Assembly: GCA_963691655.1 (NCBI GenBank)
Contig: OY829327.1
Span: 65,236,079 to 65,300,078, forward strand
Reading direction: 5' to 3'
Length of the DNA: 64,000 nucleotides
Origin: Toxonevra muliebris
Lineage: Eukaryota; Arthropoda; Insecta; Diptera; Pallopteridae
In this document: in pieces, positions 45,113 through 56,517 of the stretch
Layout: each line of letters opens with the position of its first letter
How positions within the stretch are numbered: position 1 is the first letter of the stretch
Notes under the pieces: generated by a model
Told to the model about the DNA's origin: nothing
What the model saw: the letters and a program-made list of their open reading frames with translations, nothing else
The model's database searches: none
Made by a program: the position numbers and the translations under genes

Positions 45113-45702
45113 TGTCATTGGAAACCAAGTTGTATAAACTCTATAAACCCAGAAAAAAACTTAAATGATAATGCAATGATTGAAAATGTATGTTTCAGAG
45201 CACGTTCTCCAAACTAACGAGGAATAAATGAAATCGGTGTTTATGAAAAACTAATCCAGAACGATGTAAAAATTTTGTTTTCATTATAGAAGACCAATTC
45301 AGTAAAACTGTTAGCGAAAGAGGCGGCCATTTTGGATGCTGAAACTTTCGACAACTCACTTTTACACTATCATAGTGTCACTTAGTAATTAATATTAAAC
45401 TTAAAAAAAAAAATCAGAACTGCGTTTTAAGCTATGACGCGAAAAACGTTGTAAGCGACAATTTTTTCAAGAACTTTTTTTTGGCGGATTATCATTAAAA
45501 TGATTCTCCTACACTATTAAAACACAAGCTTGAGTAAAAAAATTAAGATGGAGATATTATTGCAACATTTAAACTAATAATAATTTAGAAATTAGAATTC
45601 ACTTCAAAGTTATTAGTGAGTAGAATAACGTTACATGTCTGTTGTGTTAGAGGAATCGTGGCAAAAAACGACAAACTGATTGCGATAGTTGGAAAGTTTT
45701 AA

Positions 45703-46712
45703 CCCTTTTGTTTGTCAAATTGCTACCACCATGGTCCAACCATGAATTTTCAATGTAAACTGTACGAAAACACTACATATTATGTAAGAATAATTTACTT
45801 TTATGTGCATCTATTGAAAAAAATATGTTTTTAATTCAGCAATGAATGAAGCAGCACGTTTTAAAACAGCAATGAAGAAAATAATCTAATAATATATATA
45901 TAAAAGTGAAAATCTGTTTGTATGTCCGGCTATACTCCCTGAATGACATAAAAGTTTATATAATATTGCTTTATGTCTCTGACCTTACTATTGGCTGGTA
46001 AAAACCTTATGCTTTTTTTTAGTATAACATTTAAAGTATAGTACTGCAGTTTACTGAGTGCAAGGACGCTGTCTTGCATTACTATGCTACAGTAAAAATG
46101 TGGATGGGGTTGGAAAAAGGGATGTGGCACCTACCATATAACCTGAATATTTATTATGGGAAATCTCAAGCACCATTTTTTGCTTGGAAATATTATTCTA
46201 TATATCTTATACTGGAGTTACAGATCTGAATTTGTGTTCAAATGGTGTATTTGAGGAACCAAAGTAAGAAAATGAAAAAGGTTTTCTTTTCTATAATAAT
46301 TTGTGGTTTCTAATTTTCAATTACAATTCCAATGGTCGTTTGTGTAATGGTGTGTGTTGATTCAAAACTTTTGTTTTCATAGTAAAATAAGTTTATATTT
46401 CAAAAAGAAAGGATGATAATGGTTATATACATACAAACAATACGTACTTATGACGAAGTAAAGCAAAAATTTTGGAAAAACTATAAGAAAATGCATACAG
46501 TCTGGCCAGACCGTGGTGGTACCAACATGACTAAAATTTTGAAATCACCCAAATCTCGCTCCCCTCATACCTCAAGACTCCGATTTTTTATAAATCTATT
46601 TAGAGATAGTCATTTAGGGATATAATAGATTTTGGAGATCATAGTGATATTACAAGTAATAAAAATATGTTAACAAAGTTGAAAACGGCAGACCGTGGCG
46701 CCAATATAAGGG
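45703..46712. mobile_element. Possible piggyBac-type element with TTAA borders
   Basis: TTAA lies at 45699-45702 and 46713-46716. The ends CCCTTTTGTTTG and (inverted) CCCTTATATTGG match at 9 of 12, and subterminal CCATGGTC / CCACGGTC also correspond. The 1,010-bp interior contains no recognised transposase. The ends are more diverged than in the 30.7-kb element, so I am less sure. Confidence 0.5.
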
Positions 46713-46716
46713 TTAA

Positions 46717-48300
46717 ATAAGAAACAACTAAGAAACAGTGAGAAGACGTATTCGTCTAGAAATGGAAAGTTCAGGGCAAAGAAAAATGCACCTGAAATGG
46801 TTACTTGGAAAAATGTTGTAAGTGCAAAATAATGTATAAATTTTTAGTTTTTGTTTTCTAGAGTTATGATTGCGCTTGTGACTTTTACTGTGCCGTTTTC
46901 AATTTAGAAGAAATCCAAAAATATTATGCTGATTTTTATAACATTAATTCAATGTTTTATTCTGAAGAAGTTTTGCCGCTTTCTCTAGTCGCTTTTTCTA
47001 GTCGTAATAATAGCTACAACTATGCCGACGACAGTAAAGTGTTATTCAAATCGGATTAGGACCAATAAACATCTAAATATCTGAAGTCCTTAGCTACGAA
47101 CCCGACTGAAATCAGCAAAATTCAAAGACAGATTTCTCCAAAACTAGAGCCAAGCCAGCCAAAGGGCCGATGGATCTAAACTCAGTATACCCATACGAAA
47201 GTCATTCCATTCCCTCATTTGTCTCTTTTCCATACACCACTTACCAGTACGGCTCAGAGAGCAAACCGCAATCTCAATATAGGGCAGTATTGGTAAGTGG
47301 TACATGGAAAATTACTTACCCAGAAAAATCGTTACTTTTTACACCACGATAATCCCCTAGCTCATAGTGTTGAGAAAACCAACAACTGTATTCCACTTTC
47401 AGGCATAGAAAAAATTTATGGTGCCGGGTGATTTTCCCAGGAATAAGTGAAAATAAAAATTAAATTGGTGGGAACAGATTTCAGTAATGAAGAAATAATT
47501 AATGAAGAAATAATCAATGAAGTTAATGTCAAAATTGAGAAACTCCAAAATACAATTTCGAGAAATACTTGGAAAGAAATGTATTGAAATCAAGAAGAGA
47601 GAAGATACAAAATTATGAAAATTAAGGTTAACTTAAATTTTGTTTTTGGAATTTTGTTAGTCCATCAAAAAAAAGTAATTAAATGAGTTTGTATGTTCCA
47701 CACTCACGATAAAGACGAAAACAAATAACTATTAATTTTCTGATTAAATACAACAAGAAAGTCGGCGTAATCGAAACTCTATTAATTTCAACAAATTGAA
47801 AAATATCAATAATTTTCGTGGACACCATTAATCGCCCACTTGCTACTGGTACCTTTACGAAGAAATGCAATTTTTATGAGCGAAATATTTTATTTTCGTC
47901 CATTTCCAACTCAATGGCATATTTGTAACCATTCGTGCCAGATTGTAGATATTCCATAAATAACAGTAGCAATATATTAACTATGAAGTAAAAAGCTGGG
48001 GAAAACCAGTAGCAATAATGTAAACATACTTTATTCACAAAACGGATCAGAGAGGAAAAATCAGAGAAATCAAAATCATGTCGTCCATGTATGTATATGT
48101 GTATATGTAAATTAGTCTAAAGCGAAAGATAAGAAAAAAATGTTTTTATATATTTAGAAATAGTGAGGAAATATTTCAATCCAGTGCATTTACAGTATGT
48201 AACAAAATTGAGCTAATAAAGGGAAATTGCTGGAAAATGAAAAATAGCCAAAAATGGTGTCAAATTAAAAATTATCAGCATAGTTAAGTATCTATACATC
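46717..48300. other. AT-rich DNA, no gene recognised
   Basis: I see short frames only (for example 47170-47352) with no family resemblance. Confidence 0.5.
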
Positions 48301-48304
48301 CAGA

Positions 48305-48670
48305 TGAACAAAAGTGGAAACAAATTTTTGAAATCAGATAATATCTTCAGGTTCAAAAAGTGTCTTGAAAGTACCGAAATTCGACTACAAATTATGATTT
48401 TTGAAAATTTTTTGGTCTAAAATTTTTTCACATTCTATAGCTCGGTTAGTGTTCCTTGCAAATACAAACAAAATGACACAAGAGGTTCAAAGTTTAAAAG
48501 TTACGACCATAATTTATACTTTTCATACATTTTTTGCTTAATTTCTAAAAACTTACAAGCTCCGCTTATAATCTTGCTGCACCCATTAATATTATCCGAT
48601 TTCAAAAATTATTTTTTCATTATGTTTGTACTTGCAAGAAGCAATAACAGAGCTGTGGAATTTGCCCCAA
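48305..48670. repeat. MITE-like repeat with inverted ends
   Basis: AAATTTTTGAAATCAGATAA at about 48324 and the inverse of TTATCCGATTTCAAAAATTA at about 48593 form inverted ends about 270 bp apart. Parts recur at 39818-40010. Confidence 0.5.
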
Positions 48671-49084
48671 AAATTTCCTTTTATTTGCTCAATTTTGTTA
48701 CATACCTTATTTACTTATCTCATAAAATTTTAAATAAAAATCAACGCATTTAAGTCTGTCGTTACTCGAATCAGTAAATATTTATAATTACAGTGCTTTT
48801 CGCTAAAACCAACCTTCAAAAAACCGTTAAAAATGGTTAGTTTTTTGTGAAAACTTAAATACATAAAACAATGAATGTAAGTATATATGGATTTAACTTT
48901 TTTTAGTCTGCTTTGGCCATTTGCAGATTTTTGGCAAAGTTGGGGTAATACAAAAATTACAACAACAAAACTTTTGCCTCCGATAAAAATATAATTACTT
49001 CACTAATCATTCATTTCATTTAACATGGGCTGTTCTTCTTCCTTTCTTCCTGGGGTTCCCTACTAACTACCAACATATAGCCTT
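48671..49084. other. AT-rich DNA, no gene recognised
   Basis: I see nothing specific. Confidence 0.45.
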
Positions 49085-49925
49085 CACACACAAATATTCA
49101 TTATTCCAGTTTGAAACACCTCCCTTACATGATGAACTTTTATATCAATGTTTTTGCTTCGAGAGTGGTAAACTGCATTCCTCACTAGTTGTTACGCTCC
49201 AATATTGTCACCATAAAGAGTTGTTTCATTTCTCACCAATTTCTCAAAGCCTAATTGCTGAAGAATATTTCGCAAATATTTTACTTCCTTCATTGCAGAA
49301 GAGAACGCCATATATTCAGCTTCTGTAGAGCTTAATGCGACTGTTTGTTGTTTCTTAGACTCGAACGTTATTGCAGCACTTGCAAATCCAGTGTAAGACT
49401 TCCTGTCCACCGCGCTTCCGACCCAGTCAGCATCAGCAAAACCGTGATAAAGTTTTAAATTAATTCTATTATTCAAATACCTAAGCACATGCTTCGCAGC
49501 ATTTAAGTGTTCAACATGAGGATTATTATGGAACTGTGCTAATTTGCTTATTGAATGCAAGATATCTGGTCGAGTGCACAACCCAATATACATTAAGGAA
49601 CCAATTAATGATTGATACTTAACTTCATCAACCTTCTTGCAGTTTATACACCCATCAGTTCATTTATTTAAAATTTGAGCAGGATCTATAGGAGCTGACA
49701 CCTTCTTGCAATTCAACATATCATTTTCGTCTAACAATTCCATAATATGACAAATAGCCAAAGGACCAGTAGGTGATTTTCTTTCACTTTCCATCCCCAG
49801 AAAGTAACTTACAGGGCCTTTATCGACTATATCTAAATATTCGCCAATTTCCGGTTTTATACTTTTTAAATGTCATCAACATAGACAATCAGGTTAACTT
49901 TGTAAGGACGAAGAAATTGAAACAC
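49085..49925 (-). pseudogene. Ty1/copia pol fragment (end of reverse transcriptase to RNase H)
   Basis: Minus strand. The fragment starts near 49900 with LIVYVDD, the copia-type catalytic aspartate pair, followed by a stop, then GPVSYFLGMESERKSPTGPL, a stop at about 49660, SLIGSLMYIG, TRPDI, and the RNase H region: ADADWVGS (catalytic Asp), KSYTGF, ALSSTEAEYMA (catalytic Glu) and LYGDN. Another stop follows, then SRSKNIDIKVHHVRE, the usual C-terminal block. The 133-codon open part is 49192-49593. No integrase, gag or LTR is present. Several stops make it a dead 5'- and 3'-truncated remnant. Confidence 0.85.
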
Positions 49926-50121
49926 CGGAAAATTATTATTTAGAGGTCTTTTATTGAGCAATGTTCGATTGTGAGGGAAAAAATATTTTTCAAGTTATAC
50001 AAAAATTCAGGCAAACAAATTTAATATATGTGTGTAGGTTGACGACTTACACCAGACGTACGCAGCAGCCATTAGACATAGCTAATAAGTATATTAGTGC
50101 AATATTAATACTCCCTGAGGA
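49926..50121. other. Short AT-rich spacer
   Basis: I see no feature between the copia fragment and the inverted duplication. Confidence 0.4.
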
Positions 50122-50376
50122 GGGTCTATCCAAATTACTTTCAAACACCACTTATTATATCTATATCACAACCAAAACACTTTCATTAATCAAAACTTTA
50201 TAGTTTTTCTCAATTTTGTAATTATGTAAACACCGTGTTTGCTTGTAATTCGGATCAGTGATCCAACTTCTATGCAATCCAGATAGGTTGGAGTGGTTGT
50301 CGAGAGTTACTCTTAGGCCTGAACGGCCCATTGTGATACCACATAGTTGGACCTACAGTTTAACGCCGATTCCGAA
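50122..50376 (+). repeat. Inverted duplication, left arm (255 bp)
   Basis: The arm is the reverse complement of 52567-52821, same length, with about two differences seen by eye (ACTTT/ACCTT and CAACC/CAACT). It contains 145 bp of a dispersed repeat ending in TAATTCGGATCAGTGATCC, the SINE target duplication ATGCAATCCAGATA, and the last 110 bp of the SINE inverted. Similarity stops abruptly at both borders, whereas the right arm continues into full repeat and full SINE, so the left arm is the copy. Confidence 0.9.
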
Positions 50377-50840
50377 GACCGAAAAGCGTAGGAGAAAATG
50401 AAAATTAAAGACAATCTTTAATTGTTTCGAAAAATTAACGACCAGAAAAGCCCGAATATATAACAAACACTAAAATTTAATATATGTTTTTCATTATTCA
50501 AAACCTGTATATAACAAGTATATAGCAAAAGCATGTATATAAACGCCAACACATACAAACTTGAAGCCTGACTGACGGGCCCCGTTCTAACGAAAATCTG
50601 ACTGACTACCGGAATTATGCTTTTTATTGAATACATAACCTGTATACAAAGTTTCAGCCTTTAGAAAACCGTTGCACTTACCTCGTATTTTCGACATGTT
50701 TGAAAGCTGACTGACCAGAGTATGTTTATGTATTTCACTAGTATAGCAAAATATTACAAAACTAGATTTTAGATAGTTAGAGACTTTTTAATCACGGGCT
50801 CCCGAAGGTATTTTTATATAATTAAATAGGGGGTTATTTA
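50377..50840. other. AT-rich spacer
   Basis: It includes ATAACCTGTATACAAAGTTT near 50634. No gene. Confidence 0.4.
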
Positions 50841-51011
50841 AAATTAATAGGCTTTGAAATAACAATAGTGCCAGAAGAATACCAAAAAGTTCATAGAACT
50901 AGCAGATCATACGATCGTTTCGGAGCCCGCTACAGGTCCTCATCAGTCTTCTTTGTGATAGAATAGAACATATTCTTCTGGCATTATTGTTCATTCAAAG
51001 CCTATTAATTT
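50841..51011 (-). mobile_element. Foldback element with hammerhead in its loop
   Basis: AAATTAATAGGCTTTGAA at 50841 and the inverse of TTCAAAGCCTATTAATTT ending at 51011 start arms of about 41 bases with about three mismatches, both running into GCCAGAAGAATA. The 90-base apex contains the third hammerhead motif on the minus strand. I infer a terminal fragment of a Penelope-like element or a related non-autonomous family. Confidence 0.6.
50904..50951 (-). ncRNA. Hammerhead ribozyme motif, copy 3
   Basis: Minus strand: AGAAGA, core CTGATGA, stem II GGACC and GGGCTCC (one bulge or mismatch), core GAAA, palindromic stem III CGATCG (ACGATCGT with neighbours), cleavage base A, then TGATCT. The stem III palindrome differs from copy 2 (CGGCCG) yet stays self-complementary, which is covariation. 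Stem I is imperfect, with two internal mismatches. Confidence 0.6.
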
Positions 51012-51108
51012 GAAATAATTAATTTGAATATGTGAACAGCTAAATTTGAAAGCAATTTATAAAAAAAAAAAAATTTCCGAATTAAAAATATGAGGGGTTG
51101 TTTATTAA

Positions 51109-52288
51109 CCCGGCTACGTCGCAAAAAAAAAAAAAACTAATCAATTCGCTTTTTTGGGTTGTTTTCTACCCATTTGATGGTTCTTTGCTAGTTAAAATAT
51201 ATGTAGTAAAAATGTTTTGGTGAATTCGTTCATAATTTTTATTGAAATTTTTAGCATAAAAATAAACACATAAAATAGAAACTGTTTATTTCACACTTGT
51301 GTTGGTAATCAATGCTTTATGCAGTTGAATTGCACGACTTGCAAATAATTTGTCTATGCTTTTTGCACACAAATTTGGAACAAATAGAGCAGAATGTTTC
51401 AGTTTTATAGTCCTCTTTAGGGCTACAAAAGCTGCAACGAATACATTTTTTCTTTGGCGAGGGACATTTATTTTCCGTTTCGTGATAATACCAGCAATCA
51501 TTTCGTCGGCTACATCTACTCCACATATTGAAATCAATGTGAATTTTTGTCTTAATTCATCTGTATTAGTTTTAAAATATATTATGTATAACTTTTGTTT
51601 GATTGTAATATTCTACAATTTCCGGGAGCTTTTTTGTGCTGTGCTGGTTATATTCGAGCTATGATTAACTGTGCCAAGGAGAATTGTGTTCTTCTTTTTT
51701 TTGCTTACGTATGATACTAAAGTTGTATCTTTAGTTAAAGGAAACTGTGAGGAATATAATGGTTGACCCTTGCGATTAAATTTTGTGGGAATACAAGCTT
51801 TGTTGTCACGTAAGGTTCCAACAATAGTTAGCTTTTTGTGCAAAAATTCTGGACCCAAATCATACGATGTGAAAAAGTTGTCAACTGTAATGTTGTGTCC
51901 TCTCAACCCTTCAATAAGATCCAGTACAACTTTATTATTTCTTCGCATGAACGTTTCGTTAAAAATAGATTAAGAACCGAAAGAATTTATTCTATATGCT
52001 GATTATCCAGTAATGCCAGGTTTTGCGATCAATACATTCTCTCCTCGAGAATGAGAGCATTGTAGTATTGTTATGGACTTTTCATTCCACACCGTGCCAT
52101 CTGTGAATAAAAACGTGGAGCCAGTTTCCTCAGTTGCAATTTCATCTGCGCCATCGCTAAGATGATTTTTGATTTCTATAAAATAACCACCAACTAAAGA
52201 TATGAAGGCGATAACGACAACCATATTTCAGTTACGTACTTTTATACCGTACGTTTGGGTAAAAATCTACCCAAACTACTTAGCCGGG
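51109..52288 (-). mobile_element. Internally deleted piggyBac element with TTAA duplications
   Basis: TTAA at 51105-51108 and 52289-52292 borders termini CCCGGCTACGT and (inverted) CCCGGCTAAGT, 10 of 11 identical. The right subterminal region has the small dyad GGGTAAAAATCTACCC. The 1,180-bp element carries transposase remnants on the minus strand, about half of the usual length, so an N-terminal or internal part was deleted. Confidence 0.85.
51286..52224 (-). pseudogene. piggyBac transposase, broken
   Basis: It would cut and paste at TTAA. Minus-strand frames in order: 52224-52003 gives FTDGTVWNEKSI (around residue 43), SRGENVLIAKPG, then a stop. 51948-51613 gives GHNITVDNFFTSYDLG, the DDE-domain block with the second catalytic Asp, KLTIVGTLRDNK and TLVSYV. 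51537-51317 contains CIRCSFC, TFCSICSKFVCKKH and CKSCN, the C-terminal cysteine-rich RING-like domain. The acidic N-terminus and the region with the first catalytic Asp between the first two pieces are missing. Three frames and stops make it a pseudogene. Confidence 0.85.
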
Positions 52289-52356
52289 TTAAATGTTCTG
52301 TTATAGTTTACCGAGTATTAAGTAAAAAAAATTTTTAAAACTTATCTGGATTGCAT

Positions 52357-52667
52357 TTGACGACCTCGATAGTCTAGTGGGTAGTGCACTAGACTTTCAT
52401 CTGGGAGGTTTGGGTTCGATTCCCGTCTTCGTCTGGTAGCTAATTTTCATAACTTTCTTATATTCACTATCAATATAAAGTATATGAGAATTTTAAGATA
52501 GTGTACAAGTACACACATTGGTAATGACAAAACCATCAGGACGATAAAAAAATTGCCACACCGCCGTTCGGAATCGGCGTTAAACTGTAGGTCCAACTAT
52601 GTGGTATCACAATGGGCCGTTCAGGCCTAAGAGTAACTCTCGACAACCACTCCAACCTATCTGGATT
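52357..52667 (+). mobile_element. SINE family A, full-length, 14-bp target duplication
   Basis: The 311-bp element is flanked by TATCTGGATTGCAT (52343-52356 and 52668-52681). The head has GACCTCGATAGTCTAGTGG (tRNA-Asp-like A box) and GGTTCGATTCCCG (B box), so RNA polymerase III would transcribe it. A body follows (TTCTTATATTCACTAT, GTACAAGTACACAC, GTTAAACTGTAGGTCC). The tail GGTATCACAATGGGCC ... CCACTCCAACC resembles the LOA LINE end at 33189-33250. Mobilisation by that LINE is inferred from the shared tail. Confidence 0.88.
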
Positions 52668-52821
52668 GCATAGAAGTTGGATCACTGATCCGAATTACAA
52701 GCAAACACGGTGTTTACATAATTACAAAATTGAGAAAAACTATAAAGTTTTGATTAATGAAAGTGTTTTAGTTGTGATATAGATATAATAAGTGGTGTTT
52801 GAAGGTAATTTGGATAGACCC
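52567..52821 (-). repeat. Inverted duplication, right arm (255 bp, source copy)
   Basis: Reverse complement of 50122-50376 at about 99% identity. Here the sequence continues on both sides: leftward into the rest of the SINE and rightward into the dispersed repeat (to about 52910, matching 34520-34590). That continuity marks this arm as the original. Confidence 0.9.
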
Positions 52822-53021
52822 TTAATTTTTGTAGAGAGTTTTTGGGGGATTTGAGTTCAAAATTTAGATAAACTTGAAAAATATTTTGAAATTTATGATT
52901 TTTTAGGAAAATAGGAAAATTAAATCTAACTGTCAATTTTTCAAAGTCATGACGTCAGAGCATGTCTAAGTATTTATTTAAGTGATATGTTGCAGAATTA
53001 TTAAACGTTTGTAGTTAAAAC
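52822..53021 (+). repeat. Continuation of dispersed repeat
   Basis: 52822-52910 matches the inverse of 34520-34590, and 52895-52960 matches 40500-40560. The remainder is AT-rich. Confidence 0.5.
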
Positions 53022-53782
53022 CAAGGCTTTGCAGCAGCCAAACTTTGGAGTTGCTCCGCTCCAGCTCCGCTCCGACCTCTTAAGTATAACTCCTGATCCG
53101 CTCCGATCTCCAACTACATATAAATTCATCTGTGTACATAAATCGCTGCCTTAATTTGCTAAAACTTTTTCAAATTTGACTGGAAAAGCAAAAATCATTT
53201 TGACAATTGGAGTACTGTTTCTAGAATTTGTAATTTAAACTTTAGGAGCAGATCGTAAGTTTTGGGTGTATCTTTAGGGGGCCAAGTCTGGGTAGTACGG
53301 AAGATGGGGCAAGAGTTTCCAATATCAATGAGTGTGATTTGACGTTGTTGTGCTGAAAAATCACTTTTTCGTGTCTTGTAGCCGGTCGTTCGTTTTTTGA
53401 TCAATGCATCAGTCAAATTGATAATTTTTTGACGGTAATGAAAGATATTAACGATTTCAACAATCATTCTTTTGACAGTGCGTGCCGCAAATGCTCTTTA
53501 TTTGGTTTAAAAACTCGACATGTTTACCATATGAAAAAAATATGATGCTAACTTCTATAACAACTATAACGTTTTGAAGGCTGCTATCATAACAATAGAA
53601 AAAATTAACCGCCCCTAATTTCCAGTGACATCTTTTTAAAAAAAAAATTTAAAATCTCAAAATTTCAATAGTTGGAAAAATTAGGAATCGTAGCAACGGA
53701 GCGGTTCAATTTTCATTGTTCCAGTCCCGGTAAAATCTGTGTGCTCCATAGCTCCTTGCTCCAGCTCCGCTCCAAAGCCCTG
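53022..53782. mobile_element. hAT-like element with GCTCCG-rich ends
   Basis: The left CAAGGCTTTG and the inverted right CAGGGCTTTG agree at 9 of 10. Both ends then carry GCTCCGCTCCAGCTCC-type repeats (53055-53125 and 53690-53775). CAGGGCTTTG-like ends are common in hAT elements. No 8-bp duplication is visible (GTTAAAAC versus CATATCAA), so the borders are uncertain. A 90-codon minus-strand frame (53195-53467) is not recognised. Confidence 0.5.
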
Positions 53783-55445
53783 CATATCAAACCCTCAAAG
53801 CAAATGCAAATTAGCACGCAAAATAAGAGAGGAAATATTATTTTACGACGTTAACAGTGTCCTCAAGTCGGGGAAAAAAGCACTGCCACTAAGTGAAAAA
53901 TTTTTCGCGTGTTATTTTTAAAAATTCACCAAATCTGGGGGAAAAAGCATTGATTTGGTAACACAAAAGGAGCAGTTTTGCCAATAAATTTAAAAATGAA
54001 AACCTTGACAAATTTCAATTTTAAAACAAATTGCCAGAGACTTCAGTGAAGATTCTGTGCAATCGCCTATGAAGGATGTTAAGCGTAAATTACAAAGAGC
54101 CATTTTCAAGAACTCATAACTTCCGTTGTATGAATGGCAATTTAACAATATGTAGCTCATTGACAATGTAATATGGAGAACTTTCTCGAACAAAATTTTT
54201 CAAGGACATAAAATCCTTTAAAGATATGTGAATATCTCTGAAAGTACCTTTTTTTCTTTTTAAATTTTATTGTTTTGTAGGCTTTAGAATGTGGTTAATA
54301 TCTTATTTTAATTCTTTCTCTTAAACCTCAATAAAAACGTATGAAAAAATTCAAAAATGTTAGAACTTTTTGATGACTTCTCATTTTTCTTATGATAAGA
54401 ACATTATACATATCATCTATATAACTCGCTGATACAATGGTAATGCCAGCTTTTCGTTTAAATTTATGGTGCTTGAAATTTATGCCCTCAAATTAATAAT
54501 TTGTAATGTGAATTTCTCAAAAACTATTGACAAGGTTGAAAATATGAGAACTTCGTTGAAATCACCGACTTCAATTTATACGGAAACATTGCACTAACCG
54601 TTCTTTCATGTAAACATTGACACCACCTACAAATAAACTTGTGCAATTTTGCGGAAAGAATTAACAGATTCAGACGTTATGCATTCATTACTCAACAACA
54701 TATGTAGCTTGTATATGAAAAATTTAAAGTTAAACTTAAAGAGGTCTGAGTTTATGGTTTTATTAAACTTTTCGGAAAACAAAAAATCATCAAGTTGAAA
54801 AGAGGCTCAGATACCGTTTTCTTGTTTTTTAGTCGAAACTTGTTGGAATTACCCATATGTAAGTATCATAAGAATAATTGAAAGTAAATAACTTCTTTTT
54901 TTAACCTAAATGTAAGTATTTGTTGATAAATTGTTAAATTTACACATCTGATACAATTACCATGAGTCAGCATTTCATTCCAACTTAGTAACTGACAAAG
55001 CCATCTTGGAGCCGAGCCAACCAAAAAAGGGCACTTAAAATATTTGTTATGCATTTTTAATCGCTGTTAAACTTGTTGGTTAATATCTACATACATAAAA
55101 TGACATAAAAATTTTGGGGAAACAGTGTGTTGAAAAGGTACTGTGTAAAAGTCACTAAAGATAAGCCATAAAAAGCAAATATGGTAGCAGAAGTTGCCTT
55201 TATTTTATATATATATATTTTTTTTGTGCTTATTTAAAACATTCTTAAAATAATAACAACACATTCAAAGTTTTTGGTTCATAAAATGTGCACAGCTAAC
55301 ACTAGATATTTTTAAGTCATTCACAAATTAACCATGGAACAGAATAATCCAAAGTATACTGTGATGGTCTTTAGGCGCCAGAAGCGAATCGAAGCAGACG
55401 ATTGAAATATTGTACATGATCAATAATCTGCTTCACTCAAGAATA
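53783..55445. other. AT-rich DNA, no gene recognised
   Basis: I see only chance frames. Confidence 0.5.
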
Positions 55446-55490
55446 TACAGTGATTCACAAATTTGGCCACATGTTTCATAAGAAAAAATG
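55446..55490 (+). repeat. Single transposon end (CAGTG...TCACAAATT)
   Basis: TACAGTGATTCACAAATTTG with CACATG resembles the inverse of 61470-61511 (TACAGTGGCTCACAAATTCG, CACATG). Both may be ends of one Tc1/mariner- or hAT-type family. The opposite ends were not found. Confidence 0.45.
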
Positions 55491-55964
55491 AAGTCGAATA
55501 TTTGGGATTTTGTATTTATTGAATCCTTTTGGAAAGAGTTAGGGATTTTCAATAGGCATTTTGTTTAAATTTTTTAGCACAATTAAAGTAAACATAATGG
55601 TCATTTCAAAGTAAAATATCAATTCTGGTCCAAGTTGTCAGCTGGTTTGTTGAGGAGTCTTTTAGAAATAGTGCCTTGCTGTAACCAACAGTACTAGAGT
55701 TTCCAAGTGGCCGGAAATAGAACGGCCCGGGCGGTAAATTGGCAACTCAGAATATTTTAAAAGTTAACTTTAATTTATTATTGTTAAGAAAAATGTTTTA
55801 AGAGTTCAATTTTAAATTGCGATGCGTTGTTTGTTATTTGTAAATGTCTAGGAAGGGAGTTCCAAAGACTAAACTAATTCCAGGTCTCTGAACACGAAAA
55901 TCACATTCATTTTTTTTCTATGGGTAAGTTTTCTAGATATGACAAACAGGCTAATATCTCATTA
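55491..55964. other. AT-rich DNA, no gene recognised
   Basis: I see nothing specific. Confidence 0.45.
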
Positions 55965-56515
55965 CACCCAGAGAAATACTTACTTGGTTCGAATAAAAAC
56001 GGCTATAAAATTGAGGAAAAATGGGAATGGTTTGGCGCCATAGAAACGGTTTCCTCATTTAGATATATAAAATTTCTTTGAGTTGAGGAAATATTTTTCA
56101 AATATGAGAAATTGTATATAATTTCCTCAGTTTGAGGAATAATTTTCCATAGATTAAAGTCAATTTACTTTTTGGAAAAGAAATCCCCAATTTAAAAGGC
56201 ATAGAAATCATGTTTTTTTTTACTTGTATTCATTTATTATTTTATTTTTAATAAGAATTAAGGTTTACATTCATACGTATTTTTACAAACACTACAGGCA
56301 TCGTCGCCTTGCAATGATATAAAGATCCTTATGGCCACCAAAAAATTATAAAATGAAATGAAGAAAAAACTTACTTCAAATTGAACACCATGGTTGCATG
56401 AAAGGAGCACATTTTTCTTCATTTTGAGGAAAATTTATATAAACGAGAGAAATTTTCGTGGATTTAAATTGAGGAAACTTTTTCTTTGTTCTAGAGATGG
56501 GTATTTTTCTGGGTG
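55965..56515. mobile_element. MITE with CACCCAGA ends and TA duplication
   Basis: The left CACCCAGAGAAATAC and the inverted right CACCCAGAAAAATAC match at 14 of 15, with TA on both sides (55963-55964 and 56516-56517). The interior repeats GAGGAAA/TTTCCTC on both strands (56012-56140 and 56425-56480), which suggests multiple binding or folding units. Non-coding, 551 bp. Confidence 0.75.
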
Positions 56516-56517
56516 TA

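Noticed and set aside
52357..52440. tRNA-Asp gene
   Set aside because: The head is part of a 311-bp unit with its own target duplication and dispersed copies, so it is a SINE head.
53195..53467. 90-codon minus-strand gene inside the GCTCCG element
   Set aside because: I recognise no domain, and the frame lies within a probable hAT-like element.
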